DNA of 64,000 nucleotides, from contig OZ024740.1 of NCBI GenBank assembly GCA_964016885.1, forward strand, positions 8,700,450-8,764,449. Reading direction: 5' to 3'. The translations under genes were made by a program, and so were the position numbers. This document shows positions 37,001 through 49,153 of this stretch, piece after piece (position 1 is the first letter of the stretch; each line of letters starts with the position of its first letter). The notes under the pieces are model-generated. The model saw only the letters and a program-made list of their open reading frames with translations. It was not told the DNA's origin and did not search any database. The DNA is from Eledone cirrhosa (Eukaryota > Mollusca > Cephalopoda > Octopoda > Eledonidae).

Positions 37001-37637
37001 TATTGGTTTGTCAGTCTCCATTGGTATGTCAGTTTCAATTGGTATATCAGTTTCGATTGGTATGTCAGTTTCTATTTGTATATCAGTTTCGATTAGTATA
37101 TCAGTTTCTATTGGTATGTGAGTCTCTATTGGTATGTCAGTTTCGATTAGTATATCAGTTTCTATTGGTATGTCAGTCTCTATTGGTATATCAGATTCAA
37201 CTGGTATATCACTTTCTATTGCTATATCCGTTTCGATTGGTATGTCAGTTTCGATTGGTATATCAGTTTCTATTGGTTTATCAGTTTTGATTGGTATGTC
37301 AGTTTCTCTTGGTATGTCAGTTTCGATTAGTATATCAGTTCATATTGGTATGTCAGTTTCGATTGGTATGTCAGTGTCTATTTGTATATCAGTTTCCATT
37401 GGTATATCAGTTTCGATTAGTATATCAGGTCCTATAGGTATGTCAGTTTCTATTGGTATATCAATTTCGATTGGTATGTCAGTTTCTATTGGTATATCAG
37501 TTTCGATTGGTATATCAGTCTCGATTGGTATGTCAATTTCAATTGGTATGTCAATTTCGATTGGTATATCAGATTCGACTGGTATATCAGGTCCTATATG
37601 TATGTCAGTTTCTATTGGTATATCAGTTTCGATTGGT

Positions 37638-39250
37638 ATGTCAGTTTCTATTGGTATGTCAGTTTCTATTGGTATGTCAGTTTCTATTGGTATGTCAGTT
37701 TCTATTGGTATGTCAGTTTCTATTGGTATGTCAGTTTCTATTGGTATGTCAGTTTCTATTGGTATGTCAGTTTCTATTGGTATGTCAGTTTCTATTGGTA
37801 TGTCAGTTTCTATTGGTATGTCAGTTTCTATTAGTATATCAGTTTTTATTGGTATGTCAGTCTCTCTTGGTATACTCGTTTCGATTGGTATGTCAGTTTC
37901 TATTGGTATGTCAGTTTCTATTGGTATGTCAGTTTCTATTGGTATGTCAGTTTCTATTGGTATGTCAGTTTCTATTGGTATATCAGTTTCTATTGGTATG
38001 TCAGTTTCTATTGGTATGTCAGTTTCTATTGGTATGTCAGTTTCTATTAGTATATCAGTTTTTATTGGTATGTCAGTCTCTCTTGGTATACTCGTTTCGA
38101 TTGGTATGTCAGTTTCTATTGGTATGTCAGTTTCTATTGGTATGTCAGTTTCTATTGGTATGTCAGTTTCTATTGGTATGTCAGTTTCTATTGGTATATC
38201 AGTTTCTATTGGTATGTCAGTTTCTATTGGTATGTCAGTTTCTATTGGTATGTCAGTTTCTATTAGTATATCAGTTTTTATTGGTATGTCAGTCTCTCTT
38301 GGTATACTCGTTTCGATTGGTATGTCAGTTTCTATTGGTATGTCAGTTTCTATTGGTATGTCAGTTTCTATTGGTATGTCAGTTTCTATTGGTATGTCAG
38401 TTTCTATTGGTATATCAGTTTCTATTGGTATGTCAGTTTCTATTGGTATGTCAGTTTCTATTGGTATGTCAGTTTCTATTAGTATATCAGTTTTTATTGG
38501 TATGTCAGTCTCTCTTGGTATACTCGTTTCGATTGGTATGTCAGTTTCTATTGGTATGTCAGTTTCTATTGGTATGTCAGTTTCTATTGGTATGTCAGTT
38601 TCTATTGGTATGTCAGTTTCTATTGGTATGTCAGTTTCTATTGGTATGTCAGTTTCTATTGGTATGTCAGTTTCTATTAGTATGTCAGTTTCGATTGGTA
38701 TGTCAGTTTCTATTGGTATGTCAGTTTCTATTGGTATGTCAGTTTCTATTAGTATGTCAGTTTCGATTGGTATGTCAGTTTCTATTGGTATGTCAGTTTC
38801 TATTGGTATGTCAGTTTCTATTGGTATGTCAGTTTCTATTGGTATGTCAGTTTCTATTAGTATGTCAGTTTCGATTGGTATGTCAGTTTCTATTGGTATG
38901 TCAGTTTCTATTGGTATGTCAGTTTCTATTGGTATGTCAGTTTCTATTGGTATGTCAGTTTCGATTAGTATATCAGGTCCTATAGGTATGTCAGTTTCGA
39001 TTGGTATGTCAGTTTTTATTGGTATGTCAGTTTCGATTGGTATGTCAGTTTTTATTGGTATGTCAGTTTCGATTGGTATGTCAGTCTCTCTTGGTATACT
39101 CGTTTCGATTGGTATGTCAGTTTCTATTGGTATGTCAGTTTCTATTGGTATGTCAGTTTCTATTGGTATGTCAGTTTCTATTGGTATGTCAGTTTCTATT
39201 GGTATGTCAGTTTCTATTGGTATGTCAGTTTCTATTGGTATGTCAGTTTC
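37638..39250 (+). repeat. Homogeneous core of the array
   Basis: Here nearly every unit is exactly TATGTCAGTTTCTATTGG, with runs of ten or more identical units (for example about 37640-37816). No indel disturbs the phase, so a plus-strand frame stays open from 37134 to 39515 (793 codons). Such uniformity indicates recent expansion. Confidence 0.9.
37817..38554 (+). repeat. 216-bp higher-order repeat (12 units)
   Basis: The variant TATACTCGTTTCGATTGG occurs at 37871, 38087, 38303 and 38519, exactly 216 bp apart. Between them the order is fixed: five standard units, one TATATC unit, two standard, one ending ATTAG, one TTTTTATTGG, and one TCTCTCTTGG. The copies look identical by eye. A further TATACTCG unit at 39095 is 576 bp (32 units) downstream. 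Confidence 0.93.
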
Positions 39251-40229
39251 GATTGGTATGTCAGTTTCGATTTGTATATCAGTTTCTATTGGTATGTCTG
39301 TTTCGATTGGTATATCAGTTTCTATTGGTATGTCAGTTTATATTGGTATGTCAGTTTTGATTAGTATATCAGTTTCAAATGGTATGTCAGTCTCGATTGG
39401 TATCTCCGTTTCGACTGGCATAACAGTTTCGATTCGTATGTCAGTTTCTATTAGTATATCAGTTTCTGTTGGTATATCATTTTCGATTGGTATGTTAGTC
39501 TCTAATGGTATTTAATTTATATTTGTATGCTAGTTTCGATTGGTATGTTAATTTCTATTGGTATATCAGTTTTGATTGGTATGTTAGTTTCTATTTGTAT
39601 GTTAGTTTCGATTAGTATATCAGTTTCTATTGGTATATCTGTTTTGATTGGTATGTTAGTCCTCGATTCGTATGTCAGTTTCTATTGGTATATCAATTCC
39701 GATTGGTATGTCAATTTCTGTTGGTATGTCAATTTCGATTGGTATGTCAGTTTCTATTGGTATATCAGTTTCGATTGGTTTGTCAGTTCCTATTGGTATG
39801 TCAGTTTTGACTAGTGTATCAGTCTCTATTGGTATGTCAGTTTCGATTGGCATAGTAGTTTCGATTCTTATGTCAGTTTCTATTGGTATATCTGTTTACA
39901 TTGGTATAACAGTTTTGATTGGTATCATCATCATCATCATCATCAACGTTTAACATCCGTGTTGCACACTTGCATGGGTTTGGACGGGGGTATTCCCACT
40001 TGAGGCAAGAGTGATCGTCTTGCTCGCATAGGACTGTCTGGCAGGTTTTCTACAGTTGGATGCCCTTCCTAACACCAACCACATTTACAGTGTGGGTCTG
40101 GGAGGTTTTTACCGTGTTGACTACACGGCCACATTACAGCATGTACTGTGTGTTTTTTTGTCGTGACACCTACACGATCTCATTCGTTTCGGCCTGGATG
40201 GTGTGGCACCAACACAACTTTACATAGAA

Positions 40230-40269
40230 GGGGGCGGTGTGGATGGGGTGGGGTGGTGGGGCGGGGGTG
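40230..40269 (+). other. G-rich (possible G-quadruplex) tract in LINE 3' UTR
   Basis: Plus-strand G runs of 5, 4, 4, 4 and 5 with short spacers lie in the antisense of the element-3 3' UTR. The tract is conserved at 48412-48452 (element 4) and 51994-52034 (element 5), and as C runs in element 1. Confidence 0.65.
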
Positions 40270-40316
40270 TATTTTGTTAGAGATGCCTACTGACTGTAGA
40301 AGGTTTTACTATGTAT

Positions 40317-40970
40317 TTAGGTAAGGCGGGTCTTCTCTATTAATGAGTACCGCCAAAGGTCTCGGTCCAGTGACATTGTCTTGCAAAGGTGCAAGTGTGT
40401 GAGGTCGGAGTTTATCAGCTTGTCTCAGGTTTTTCTAGGTCTGCCTATTCCGTGGCTACCGTCTATCTTTATTGCCCTGCACTTTGTTATACAGCTATCG
40501 ACTTTCATGCGCATCACTTGTCCATACCAACGTAGCCTTCTCTCGAGTAAACAACATCTGATCCCTCTTATTTCTAATTTTTTCCTTAGTTCGTTTATGC
40601 TTTGCCGTTCACGTATATTACTATTGCACATCCAGCGGAGCATGCAAGCTTCGTTCCTCTCTAGTCTGCGTATATCCTCTGCACACAATGCCCTGGTCTC
40701 ACGGCCATGCAACATTGCTGTTCGTATGCAGGCATCGTACAACCTGCCTTTCATTTTTAGGGAGAACCCTTTAGCAGCTAATAGTGGTATAAGCTCTCTG
40801 AACTTTTTCCATCCAGTTCTGACTCTAGCTACTGTACTTTCTGAGCACCCTCCCCCACTGCTGATTTTGTCACCCAGGTAACGGAAGCTGTCCACTATTT
40901 CTATAGAGCCCTCTGCGCAGTTGTAAGAGCTAGTATTTTTGTGGGCACTTGCTGCTACTTATTGCACCAG
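40317..40970 (-). pseudogene. RTE polyprotein C-terminal fragment (element 3)
   Basis: It encodes the last part of the RTE polyprotein, from SSSKCP through YLGDKISSGGGCSEST to WYGQVMRM and GRPRKT. An extra A in the ACAAAAATAC stretch near 40935 shifts the frame before the internal Met at 40895. A stop codon at 40425-40427 replaces the conserved Trp of KTWDEL (TGG to TGA), 36 codons before the normal end at 40317. There are no catalytic residues. Compared with elements 4 and 5 it keeps the ancestral-looking ESTVARV and RERQSINEL. Confidence 0.9.
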
Positions 40971-43900
40971 TATGTTAGTTTCTATTGGTATGTCAGTTTC
41001 GATTAGTATATCAGTTTCTATGGGTATGTCAGTTTCGATTGGTATGTCAGTTTCGATTGTTATGTCAGTTTCTATTGGTATATCAGTTCCGATTGGTATG
41101 TCAGTTTTGATTGGCATGTCAGTTTCTATTGGTATATCAGTTTCGATTGGTATATCAGTTTCGACTAGCATGTCAGTTTCTATTGGTATATCTGTTTCCA
41201 TTGGTATATCAGTTTCGATTGCTATATCAGTTTCGATTGTAGTCAGTTTCTATTGGTATATCAGTTTTGATTGGTATATCAGTTTCTATTGGTATATCAG
41301 TTCCGATTGGTATATCAGTTTCGATTGGTATGTCTGTTTCTATTATTATATCAGTTTCTATTGGTATGTCAATTTCGATTGATATATCAGTTACGATTAG
41401 TATATCAGTTTCTATTGGTATGTCAGTTTCGATTGGTATATCAGTTGCTATTGGTATATCAGTTTCGATTGGTATATCAGTTTCTATTGGTATGTCAGTT
41501 TCTATTGGTATATGAGTTTCTATTGGTATATCAGTTTCGATTGGCATGTTAGTCCTCAATTCGTATGTCAGTTTTTGTTGGTATGTCAATTGCAATTGGT
41601 ATGTCAGTTTCTATTGGTATATCAGTTTCGATTGGTTTGTCAGTTCCTATTGGTATGTCAGTTTTGACTAGTATATCAGTCTCTATTGGCATGTCAGTTT
41701 CGATTGGTATGTCTATTTCGATTGGCATAGTAGTTTCTATTGGTATATCTGTTTCCATTGGTATAACAGTTTCGATTGGTATGTTAGTTTCTATTGGTAT
41801 GTCAGTTTCGTTTAGTATATCAGTTTCTATTGGTATGTCAGTTTCGATTGGTATCTCAGTTTCGATTGGTATGTCAGTTTCTATTAGTATATCAGTTTCG
41901 TCTAGCATGTCAGTTTCTATTGGTATATCGGTTTCCATTGGTATATCAGTTTCGATTGGTATGTCAGTTTCTATTGGTATATCAGATTCTATTGGTATGT
42001 CAGTTTTGATTGGTATGTCAGTTTCTATTGGTATACCAGTTTCGATTGGTATATCAGTTTCTATTGGTATATCAGTTCCGATTGGTATATCAGTTTCGAT
42101 TGGTATGTCAGTTTCTATGATTATATCAGTTTCTATTGGTATGTCAATTACGATTGATATATCAGTTACGATTAGTATATCAGTTTCTATTGGTATGTCA
42201 GTTTCAATTGGTATGTCAGTTTCTATTGGTATATCAGTTTCGATTGGTATATCAGTTTCTATTAGTATATCGGTTTCTGTTGGTATATCATTTTCGATTG
42301 GTATGTTAGTTTCTAATGGTATTTAATTTATATTTGTATGTCAGTTTCGATTGGTATGTCAGTTTATATTGGTATATCAGTTTTGATTGGTATGTTAGTT
42401 TCTATTGGTATGTCAGATTCGATTAGTATATCAGTTTCTATTGGTATATCAGTTTCGATTGGTATGTTAGTCCTTGATTTGTATATCAGTTTCTATTTGT
42501 ATATCAATTTCGATTGGTATGTCAGTTTCTGTTGGTATGTCAATTTCGATTGGTATGTCAGTTTCTATTGGTATATCAGTTTCGATTGGTTTGTCAGTTC
42601 CTGTTCGTATGTCAGTTTTGACTACTATATCAGTCTCTATTGGTATGTCAGTTTCGATTGGTATGTCTATTTCGATTGGTATATCAGTTTCTATTTGTAT
42701 GTCAGTCTCGATTCGTATGTCAGTTTTGATTGGTATGTCAGTTTGGATTGGTATGTCAATTTCTATTGGTATATCGGTTTCCATTGGTATATCAATTTCG
42801 ATTGGTATGTCAGTTTCTATGGGTATATCAGTTTCTATTGGTATGTCAGTTTCGATTGGTATGTCAGTTTCTATTGGTATATCAATTTCGATTGACATAT
42901 CAGTTTCGATTAGCATGTCAGTTTCGATTAGTATATCAGTTTCTATTTGTATGTCAATTTCCGATTGGTATGTCAGTTTCTATTGATATATCAGTTTCGA
43001 TTGGTATGTCAGTTTCGATTAGTAAATCAGTTTCTATTTGTATGTCAGTTTCGATTGGTATATCAGTTTCGATTGGTATATCAGTTTCGATTGGTATGTG
43101 AATTTCGATTGGTATGTCAGTTTCGATTGGTATGTCAGTTTCGATTGGTATGTCAGTTTCTATTGGTATATCAGTTTCGATTCATATATCGGTTTCGATT
43201 ACTATATCAGTTTCTATTGATGTGTCAGTTTCGATTAGTATATCAGCTTCTATTTGTATGTCAGTTTCGATTGGTATGTCAGTTTCTATTGGTATATCAG
43301 TTTCAATTGGTATATCAGTTTCCATTGGTATATCAGTTTCGATTCGTATGTCAGTTTCTATTATTATGTCAGTTTGTATTGGTATATCAGTTTCAAGTGG
43401 TATATCAGTTTCTATTGGTATGTCAGTTTTATTGGTATGTCAGTTTCGATTGGTATATCAGTTTCGATTGGTATGTCAGTTTCTATTGGTATGTCAGTTT
43501 TGACTAGTATATCAGTCTCTATGTGTATGTCAGTTTCGATTGGTATGTCAGTTTCTATTGGTATATCAGTTTATATTTGTATGTCAGTTTCGATTGGTAT
43601 GTCAGTTTCGATTGGTATCTCAGTTTTGATTGGTATGTTAGTTTCTATTGATATGGCAGTTTCGATTAGTATATCAGTTTCTATTGGTATATCAGTTTCG
43701 ATTGGTATGTTAGTCCTCGATTTGTATGTCAATTTCTATTGGTATATCAATCTCGATAGGTATGTCAGTTTCTGTTGGTATGTCAATTTCGATTGGTATG
43801 TCAGTTTCTATTGGTATATTAGTTTCGATTGGTATGTCAATTTCTATTGGTGTGTAAGTTTCGATTAGTATATCAGTTTCTATTTGTATGTCAATTGTCG

Positions 43901-46900
43901 ATTCATATGTCAGTTTCTCTTGGTATATCAGTTTCTATTGATATATCAGTTTCGATTGGTATGTCAGTTTCGATTAGTAAATCAGTTTCTATTTGTATGT
44001 CAGTTTCTATTGGTATATCAGTTTCGATTGGTATATCAGTTTCGATTGGTATGTCAATTTCGATTGGTATGTCAGTTTAGATTTGTATATCAGTTTCGAG
44101 TGGTATGTCAGTTTCGATTGGTATGTCAGTTTCGATTGGTATGTCAGTTTATATTGGTATATCAGTTTCGATTCATATATCGGTTTAGATTAGTATATCA
44201 GTTTCTATTGATGTGTCAGTTTCGATTAGTATATCAACATCTATTTGTATGTCAGTTTCGATTGGTATGTCAGTTTCTATTGGTATATCAGTTTCAATTG
44301 GTATATCAGTTTCGATTGGTATATCAGTTTCGATTCGTATGTCAGTTTCTATTATTATGTCAGTTTGTATTGGTATATCAGTTTCAATTCGTATATCATT
44401 TTCTATTGGTATGTCAGTTTTATTGGTATGTCAGTTTCGATTGGTATATCAGTTTCGATTGGTATGTCAGTTTCTATTGGTATGTCAGTTTTGACTAGTA
44501 TATCAGTCTCTATGTGTATGTCAGTTTCGAATGGTATGTCAGTTTCTATTGGTAAATCAGTTTATATTTGTATGTCAGTTTCGATTGGTATGTCAGTTAC
44601 GATTGGTATCTCAGTTTTGATTGGTATGTTAGTTTCTATTGGTATGGCAGTTTCGATTAGTATATCAGTTTCTATTGGTATATCAATTTCGATTGGTATG
44701 TCAGTTTCTGTTGGTATATTAGTTTCGATTGGTATGTCAATTTCTATTGGTGTGTAAGTTTCGATTAGTACATCAGTTTCTATTTGTATGTCAATTGTCG
44801 ATTGATATGTCAGTTTCTCTTGGTATATCAGTTTCTATTGATATATCAGTATCGATTGGTATGTCAGTTTCGATTAGTAAATCAGTTTCTATTTGTATGT
44901 CAGTTTCTATTGGTATATTAGTTTCGATTGGTATGTCAATTTCTATTGGTGTGTAAGTTTCGATTAGTACGTCAGTTTCTATTTGTATGTCAATTGTCGA
45001 TTGATATGTCAGTTTCTCTTGGTATATCAGTTTCTATTGATATATCAGTATCGATTGGTATGTCAGTTTCGATTAGTAAATCAGTTTCTATTTGTATGTC
45101 AGTTTCTATTGGTATATCAGTTTCGATTGGTATATCAGTTTCGATTGGTATGTCAATTTCGATTGGTATGTCAGTTTAGATTTGTATATCAGTTTCGATT
45201 GGTATGTCAGTTTCGATCGGTATGTCAGTTTCTATTGGTATGTCAGTTTATATTGGTATATCAGTTTCGATTCATATATCGGTTTAGATTAGTATATCAG
45301 TTTCTATTGATGTGTTAGTTTCGATTAGTATATCAGCATCTATTTGTATGTCAGTTTCGATTGGTATGTCAGTTTCTATTGGTATATCAGTTTCAATTGG
45401 TATGTCAGTTTCTATTGGTATGTCAGTTTTGACTAGTATATCAGTCTCTATTGGTATGTCAGTTTCTATTGGTGTGTCTATTTCGATTGGTATATCAGTT
45501 TCTATTTGTATGGCAGTCTCGATTGGTATATCAGTTTTGATTGGTATATCAGTTTCTATTGGTATATCAGTTCCGATTGGTATATCAGTTTCGATTGGTA
45601 TATCAGTTTCTATTGGTATATCAGTTTCGATTGATATATCAGTTTCGATTAGTATGTTAGTTTCTATTGGTATGTCAGTTTCGATTGGTATGTCAGTTTC
45701 TATTGGTATATCAGTTTCGATTGGTTTGTCAGTTTCTGTTGTTATGTCAGTTTTGACTAGTATATCAGACTCTATTGGTATGTCAGTTTCGATTGGTATG
45801 TCTATTTCGATTGGCATATCAGTTTCGAATGGTATGTCAGTTTTGATTGGTATGTCAGTTTGGATTGGTATGTCAGTTTCTATTGGTATATCGGTTTCCA
45901 TTGGTATATCAATTTCGATTGGTATGTCAGTTTCTATGGGTATATCAATTTCGATTGATATATCAGTTTCGATTAGCATGTCAGTTTCGATTAGTATATC
46001 AGTTTCTATTTGTATGTCAATTTCCGATTGGTATGTCAGTTTCTATTGTTATATCAGTTTCTATTGGTATATCAGTTTCGATTGGTATGTCAGTTTCGAT
46101 TAGTAAATCAGTTTCTATTTGTATGTCAGTTTCTATTGGTATATCAGTTTCGATTGGTATATCAGTTTCGATTGGTATGTCAGTTTTGGTTGGTATGTCA
46201 GTTTCGATTGGTATGTGAGTTTCGATTTGTATATCAGTTTCTATTGGTATGTCAGTTTCGGTTGGTATGTCAGTTTCGATTGGTATGTTAGTTTCTATTT
46301 GTATATCAGTTCCGATTGATATATCAGTTTCGATTAGTATGTGAGTTTCTATTGATGTGTCAGTATTGATTAGTATATCAGCTTCTATTTGTATGTCAGT
46401 TTCGATTGGTATGTCAGTTTCTATTGGTATACAGTCTCGACTGGTATATCAGTTTCGATTGGTATATCAGTTTCGATTGGTATGTCACCTTTCTATTATT
46501 ATGTCAGTTTCTATTGGTATATCAGTTTCAATTGGTATCTCAGTTTCTATTGGTATGTCAGTTTTATTGGTATGTCAATTTCGATTAGTATGTCAGTTTC
46601 TATTGGTATATCAGTTTCGATTGGTATATCAGTTTCGATTGGTATGTTAGTTTCTATTGGTATGTCAGTTTCGATTAGTATATCAGTTTCTATTGGTATG
46701 TCAGTTTCTATTGGTATGTCAGTTTCGATTGGTATGTCAGTTACTATTCGTATATCAGTTTCGATTGGTATGTCAGTTTTAATTGTCATGTCAGTTTCGA
46801 TTGGTATGTCAGTTTCGATTGGTATGTCAGTTTCGATTGGTATATCGGTTTTGACTAGCATGTCACCTTCTATTGGTATATCGGTTTCCATTGGTATATC

Positions 46901-48104
46901 AGTTTCGATTGGTATATCAATTTCTATTGTTATATTAGTTTCTATTGGTATGTCAGTTTTGATTGGTATGTCAGTTTCTATTGGTATATCAGCTCCGATT
47001 GGTATATCAGTTTCGATTGGTATGTCAGTTTCTATTATTATATCAGTTTCTATTGGTATGTCAATTTCGATTGACATATCAGTTTCGATTAGTATGTCAG
47101 TTTCTATTGATATGTCAGTTACGATTAGTATATCAGTTTCTATTGGTATGTCAGTTTCGATCGGTATGTCAGTTTCTATTGGTATATCAGTTTCGATTGG
47201 TATATCAATTTCTATTGGTATGTCAATTTCTATTGGTATATGAGTTTCAATTGGTATATCAGTTTTAATTGGTATATCAGTTTCGATTGGTATGTCAGTT
47301 TCGATTAGTATATCAGTTTCTATTGGTATGTCAGTTTTGATTGGTATGTCAGTTTCTATTGGTATATCAGTTTCGATTGGTATATCAGTTTCTATTGGTA
47401 TATCAGTTCCGATTGGTATATCAGTTTCGATTGGTATGTCAGTTTCTATGATTATATCAGTTTCTATTGGTATGTCAATTTCGATAGATATATCAGTTAC
47501 GATTAGTATATCAGTTTCTATTGGTATGTCAGTTTCGATTGGTATGTCAGTTTCTATTGGAATATCAATTTCGATTGGTATATCAGTTTCTATTAGTATA
47601 TCAGTTTCTGTTGGTATATCATTTTCGATTGGTATGTTAGTTTCTAATGGTATTTAATTTATATTTGTATGTCAGTTTCGATTGGTATGTCAGTTTATAT
47701 TGGTATATCAGTTTTGATATGTATGTTAGTTTCTATTGGTATGTCAGTTTCGATTAGTATATCAGTTTCTATTGGTATATCAGTTTCGATTTGTATGTTA
47801 GTCCTTGATTTGTATGTCAGTTTCTATTGGTATATCAATTTCGATTGGTATGTCAGTTTCTGTTGGTATGTCAATTTCGATTGGTATGTTCAGTTTCTAT
47901 TGTTATATCAGTTTCGATTGGTTTGTCAGTTTTGACTAGTATATATGTCTCTATTGGTATGTCAGTTTTGACTAGTATATATGTCTCTATTGGTTTGTCA
48001 GTTTCGATTGGTCTGTCCGTTTCAATTGGCATAGTAGTTTCGATTCTTATGTCAGTTTCTAATGGTATATCTGTTTACATTGGTATAACAGTTTCGATTG
48101 GTAT
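40971..48104 (+). repeat. 18-bp minisatellite array, segment 6
   Basis: Array of the right-hand type, with markers TTTTGACTAGTATATCAG, GATTCATATATCGG, GGCATAGTAG, TTTATTGGTATGTCAG and TCTAATGGTATTTAATTTA (42320 and 47651). The block 43884-44700 recurs at an offset of 10,217 bp and 44983-45700 at 10,054 bp. Position 41782/41783 is the empty counterpart of the LINE insertion site. It ends at GATTGGTAT before element 4. Confidence 0.95.
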
Positions 48105-48411
48105 CATCATCATCATCATCATCATCAACGTTCAACGTCCGTGTTGCACGCTTGCATGGGTTTGGACGGGGGTATTCCCACTTGAGGCAAGATTGATTGT
48201 CTTGCTCGCATAGGACTGTCTGGCAGGTTTTCTACAGTTGGATGCCCTTCCTAACACCAACCACATTTACAGTGTGGGATTGGGAGGTTTTTACCGTGTT
48301 GACTACACGGCCACATTACAGCGTGGGCTGTGTGTTTTTTTGTCGTGACACCTACACGATCTCATTTGTTTCGGCCTGGATGGTGTGGCACCAACACAAC
48401 TTTACATAGAA

Positions 48412-48452
48412 GGGGGCGGTGTGAATGGGGTGGGGGTAGTGGGGCGGGGGTG
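48412..48452 (+). other. G-rich tract in LINE 3' UTR (element 4)
   Basis: G runs of 5, 4, 5, 4 and 5 with short spacers, in the same place as in element 3. Confidence 0.6.
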
Positions 48453-48499
48453 TATTTTGTTAGAGATGCCTACTGACTGTAGTAGGTTTTACTATGTAT

Positions 48500-49153
48500 T
48501 TAGGTAAGGCGGGTCTTCTCTATTACTGAGTACCGCGAAAGGTCTTGGTCCAGTGACATTGTCTTGGAGAGGTGTAAGTGTGTGAGGTCGGAGTTTATCA
48601 GCTCGTCCCAGGTTTTTCTAGGTCTGCCTATTCCGTGGCTACCGTCTATCTTTATTGCCCTGCACTTTGTTATACAGCTATCGACTTTCATGCGCATCAC
48701 GTGTCCATACCAACGTAGCCTTCTCTCGAGTAAACAACATCTGATCCCTCTTATTTGTAATTTTTTCCTTAGTTCCTTTATGCTTTGCCATTCACGTATA
48801 TTACTATTACACATCCAGCGGAGCATGCAAGCTTCGTTCCTCTCTAGTCTGCGTATATCCTCTGCACACAATGCCCAGGTCTCACTGCCATGCAACATTG
48901 CTGTTCGTATGCAGGCATCATACAACCTGCCTTTCATTTTTAGGGAGAACACTTTAGCAGCTAATAGTGGTATAAGCTCTCTGAACTTTTTCCATCCAGT
49001 TCTGACTCTAGCTCCTGTACATTCTGAGCACCCTCCCCCACTGCTGATTTTGTCACCCAGGTAACGGAAGCTGTCCACTATTTCTATAGAGCCTTCTGCG
49101 CAGTTATAAGAGCTAGTGTTTTTGTGGGCACTTGCTGCTACTTATTGCACCAG
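48500..49153 (-). pseudogene. RTE polyprotein C-terminal fragment (element 4)
   Basis: Open from the internal Met at 49078 to the normal stop at 48500 (192 codons), ending EKTRLT. It shares the frame-shifting extra A upstream (near 49117) with elements 3 and 5. It shares with element 5 the changes ESTV to ECT, KGFS to KVFS, RERQ to REWQ, INEL to IKEL, KLEIRG to KLQIRG and HWRY to LSRY. It has a private change V to G in CTGARV. There is no catalytic domain, so it is non-functional. Confidence 0.9.

Larger units (their letters stand above)
22655..39925 (+). repeat. 18-bp minisatellite array, segment 5
   Basis: The longest uninterrupted array block, 17.3 kb. Left-type markers (GATTCGACTGG with CACTTTCTATTGCTATATC) persist to about 37.57 kb. 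Sub-blocks: a direct 2.3-3.1-kb higher-order repeat at 27.65-34.0 kb, a homogeneous core at 37.64-39.25 kb, and from about 39.4 kb a different set of variants that characterises the right part of the window. Two 252-bp tandem blocks near 23160-23500 contain GGTAATTCAGTCTCG. Long frames on both strands are repeat by-products. Confidence 0.96.
39926..40970 (-). mobile_element. RTE LINE 3' fragment (element 3)
   Basis: Minus-strand 3' end of an RTE LINE of the element-1 subfamily. It reads from the (GAT)n tail at 39926-39945 to a 5' truncation at 40970, equivalent to about 9598 of element 1, just after the PHD-like finger. Flanks are GATTGGTAT on the left and TATGTTAGTTTCTATTGG on the right. Elements 4 and 5 have the same truncation, orientation and flanks, so this is one insertion that was later copied. 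Confidence 0.95.
48105..49153 (-). mobile_element. RTE LINE 3' fragment (element 4)
   Basis: It has the same extent and orientation as elements 3 and 5, with one extra tail triplet relative to element 5. It lies 3,583 bp upstream of element 5 over the body. The left flank (GGCATAGTAG, TTTACATTGG, GTATAACAG) matches both sisters. The right flank starts TATGTTAGTTTC but then diverges from the flank shared by elements 3 and 5. Confidence 0.95.

Noticed and set aside
37134..39515. 793-codon plus-strand open frame of (MSVSIG)n as a real protein gene
   Set aside because: It is explained by an 18-bp period without stops in a phase-stable stretch. Similar frames exist in all three plus phases and shift at every 17- or 19-bp unit. 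No promoter, splice sites or unique sequence was seen.
48197..48409. Short plus-strand frames in the LINE 3' UTRs (also 51780-51992 and, on minus, 10347-10559 and 22277-22579)
   Set aside because: They lie in the non-coding SINE-like tail and differ among copies by frame-changing indels.
48564..49064. Plus-strand 166-codon frames in elements 3-5 (40381-40881, 48564-49064, 52147-52647)
   Set aside because: They are the reverse complement of the RTE C-terminal coding region. Their similarity only reflects the block duplication.
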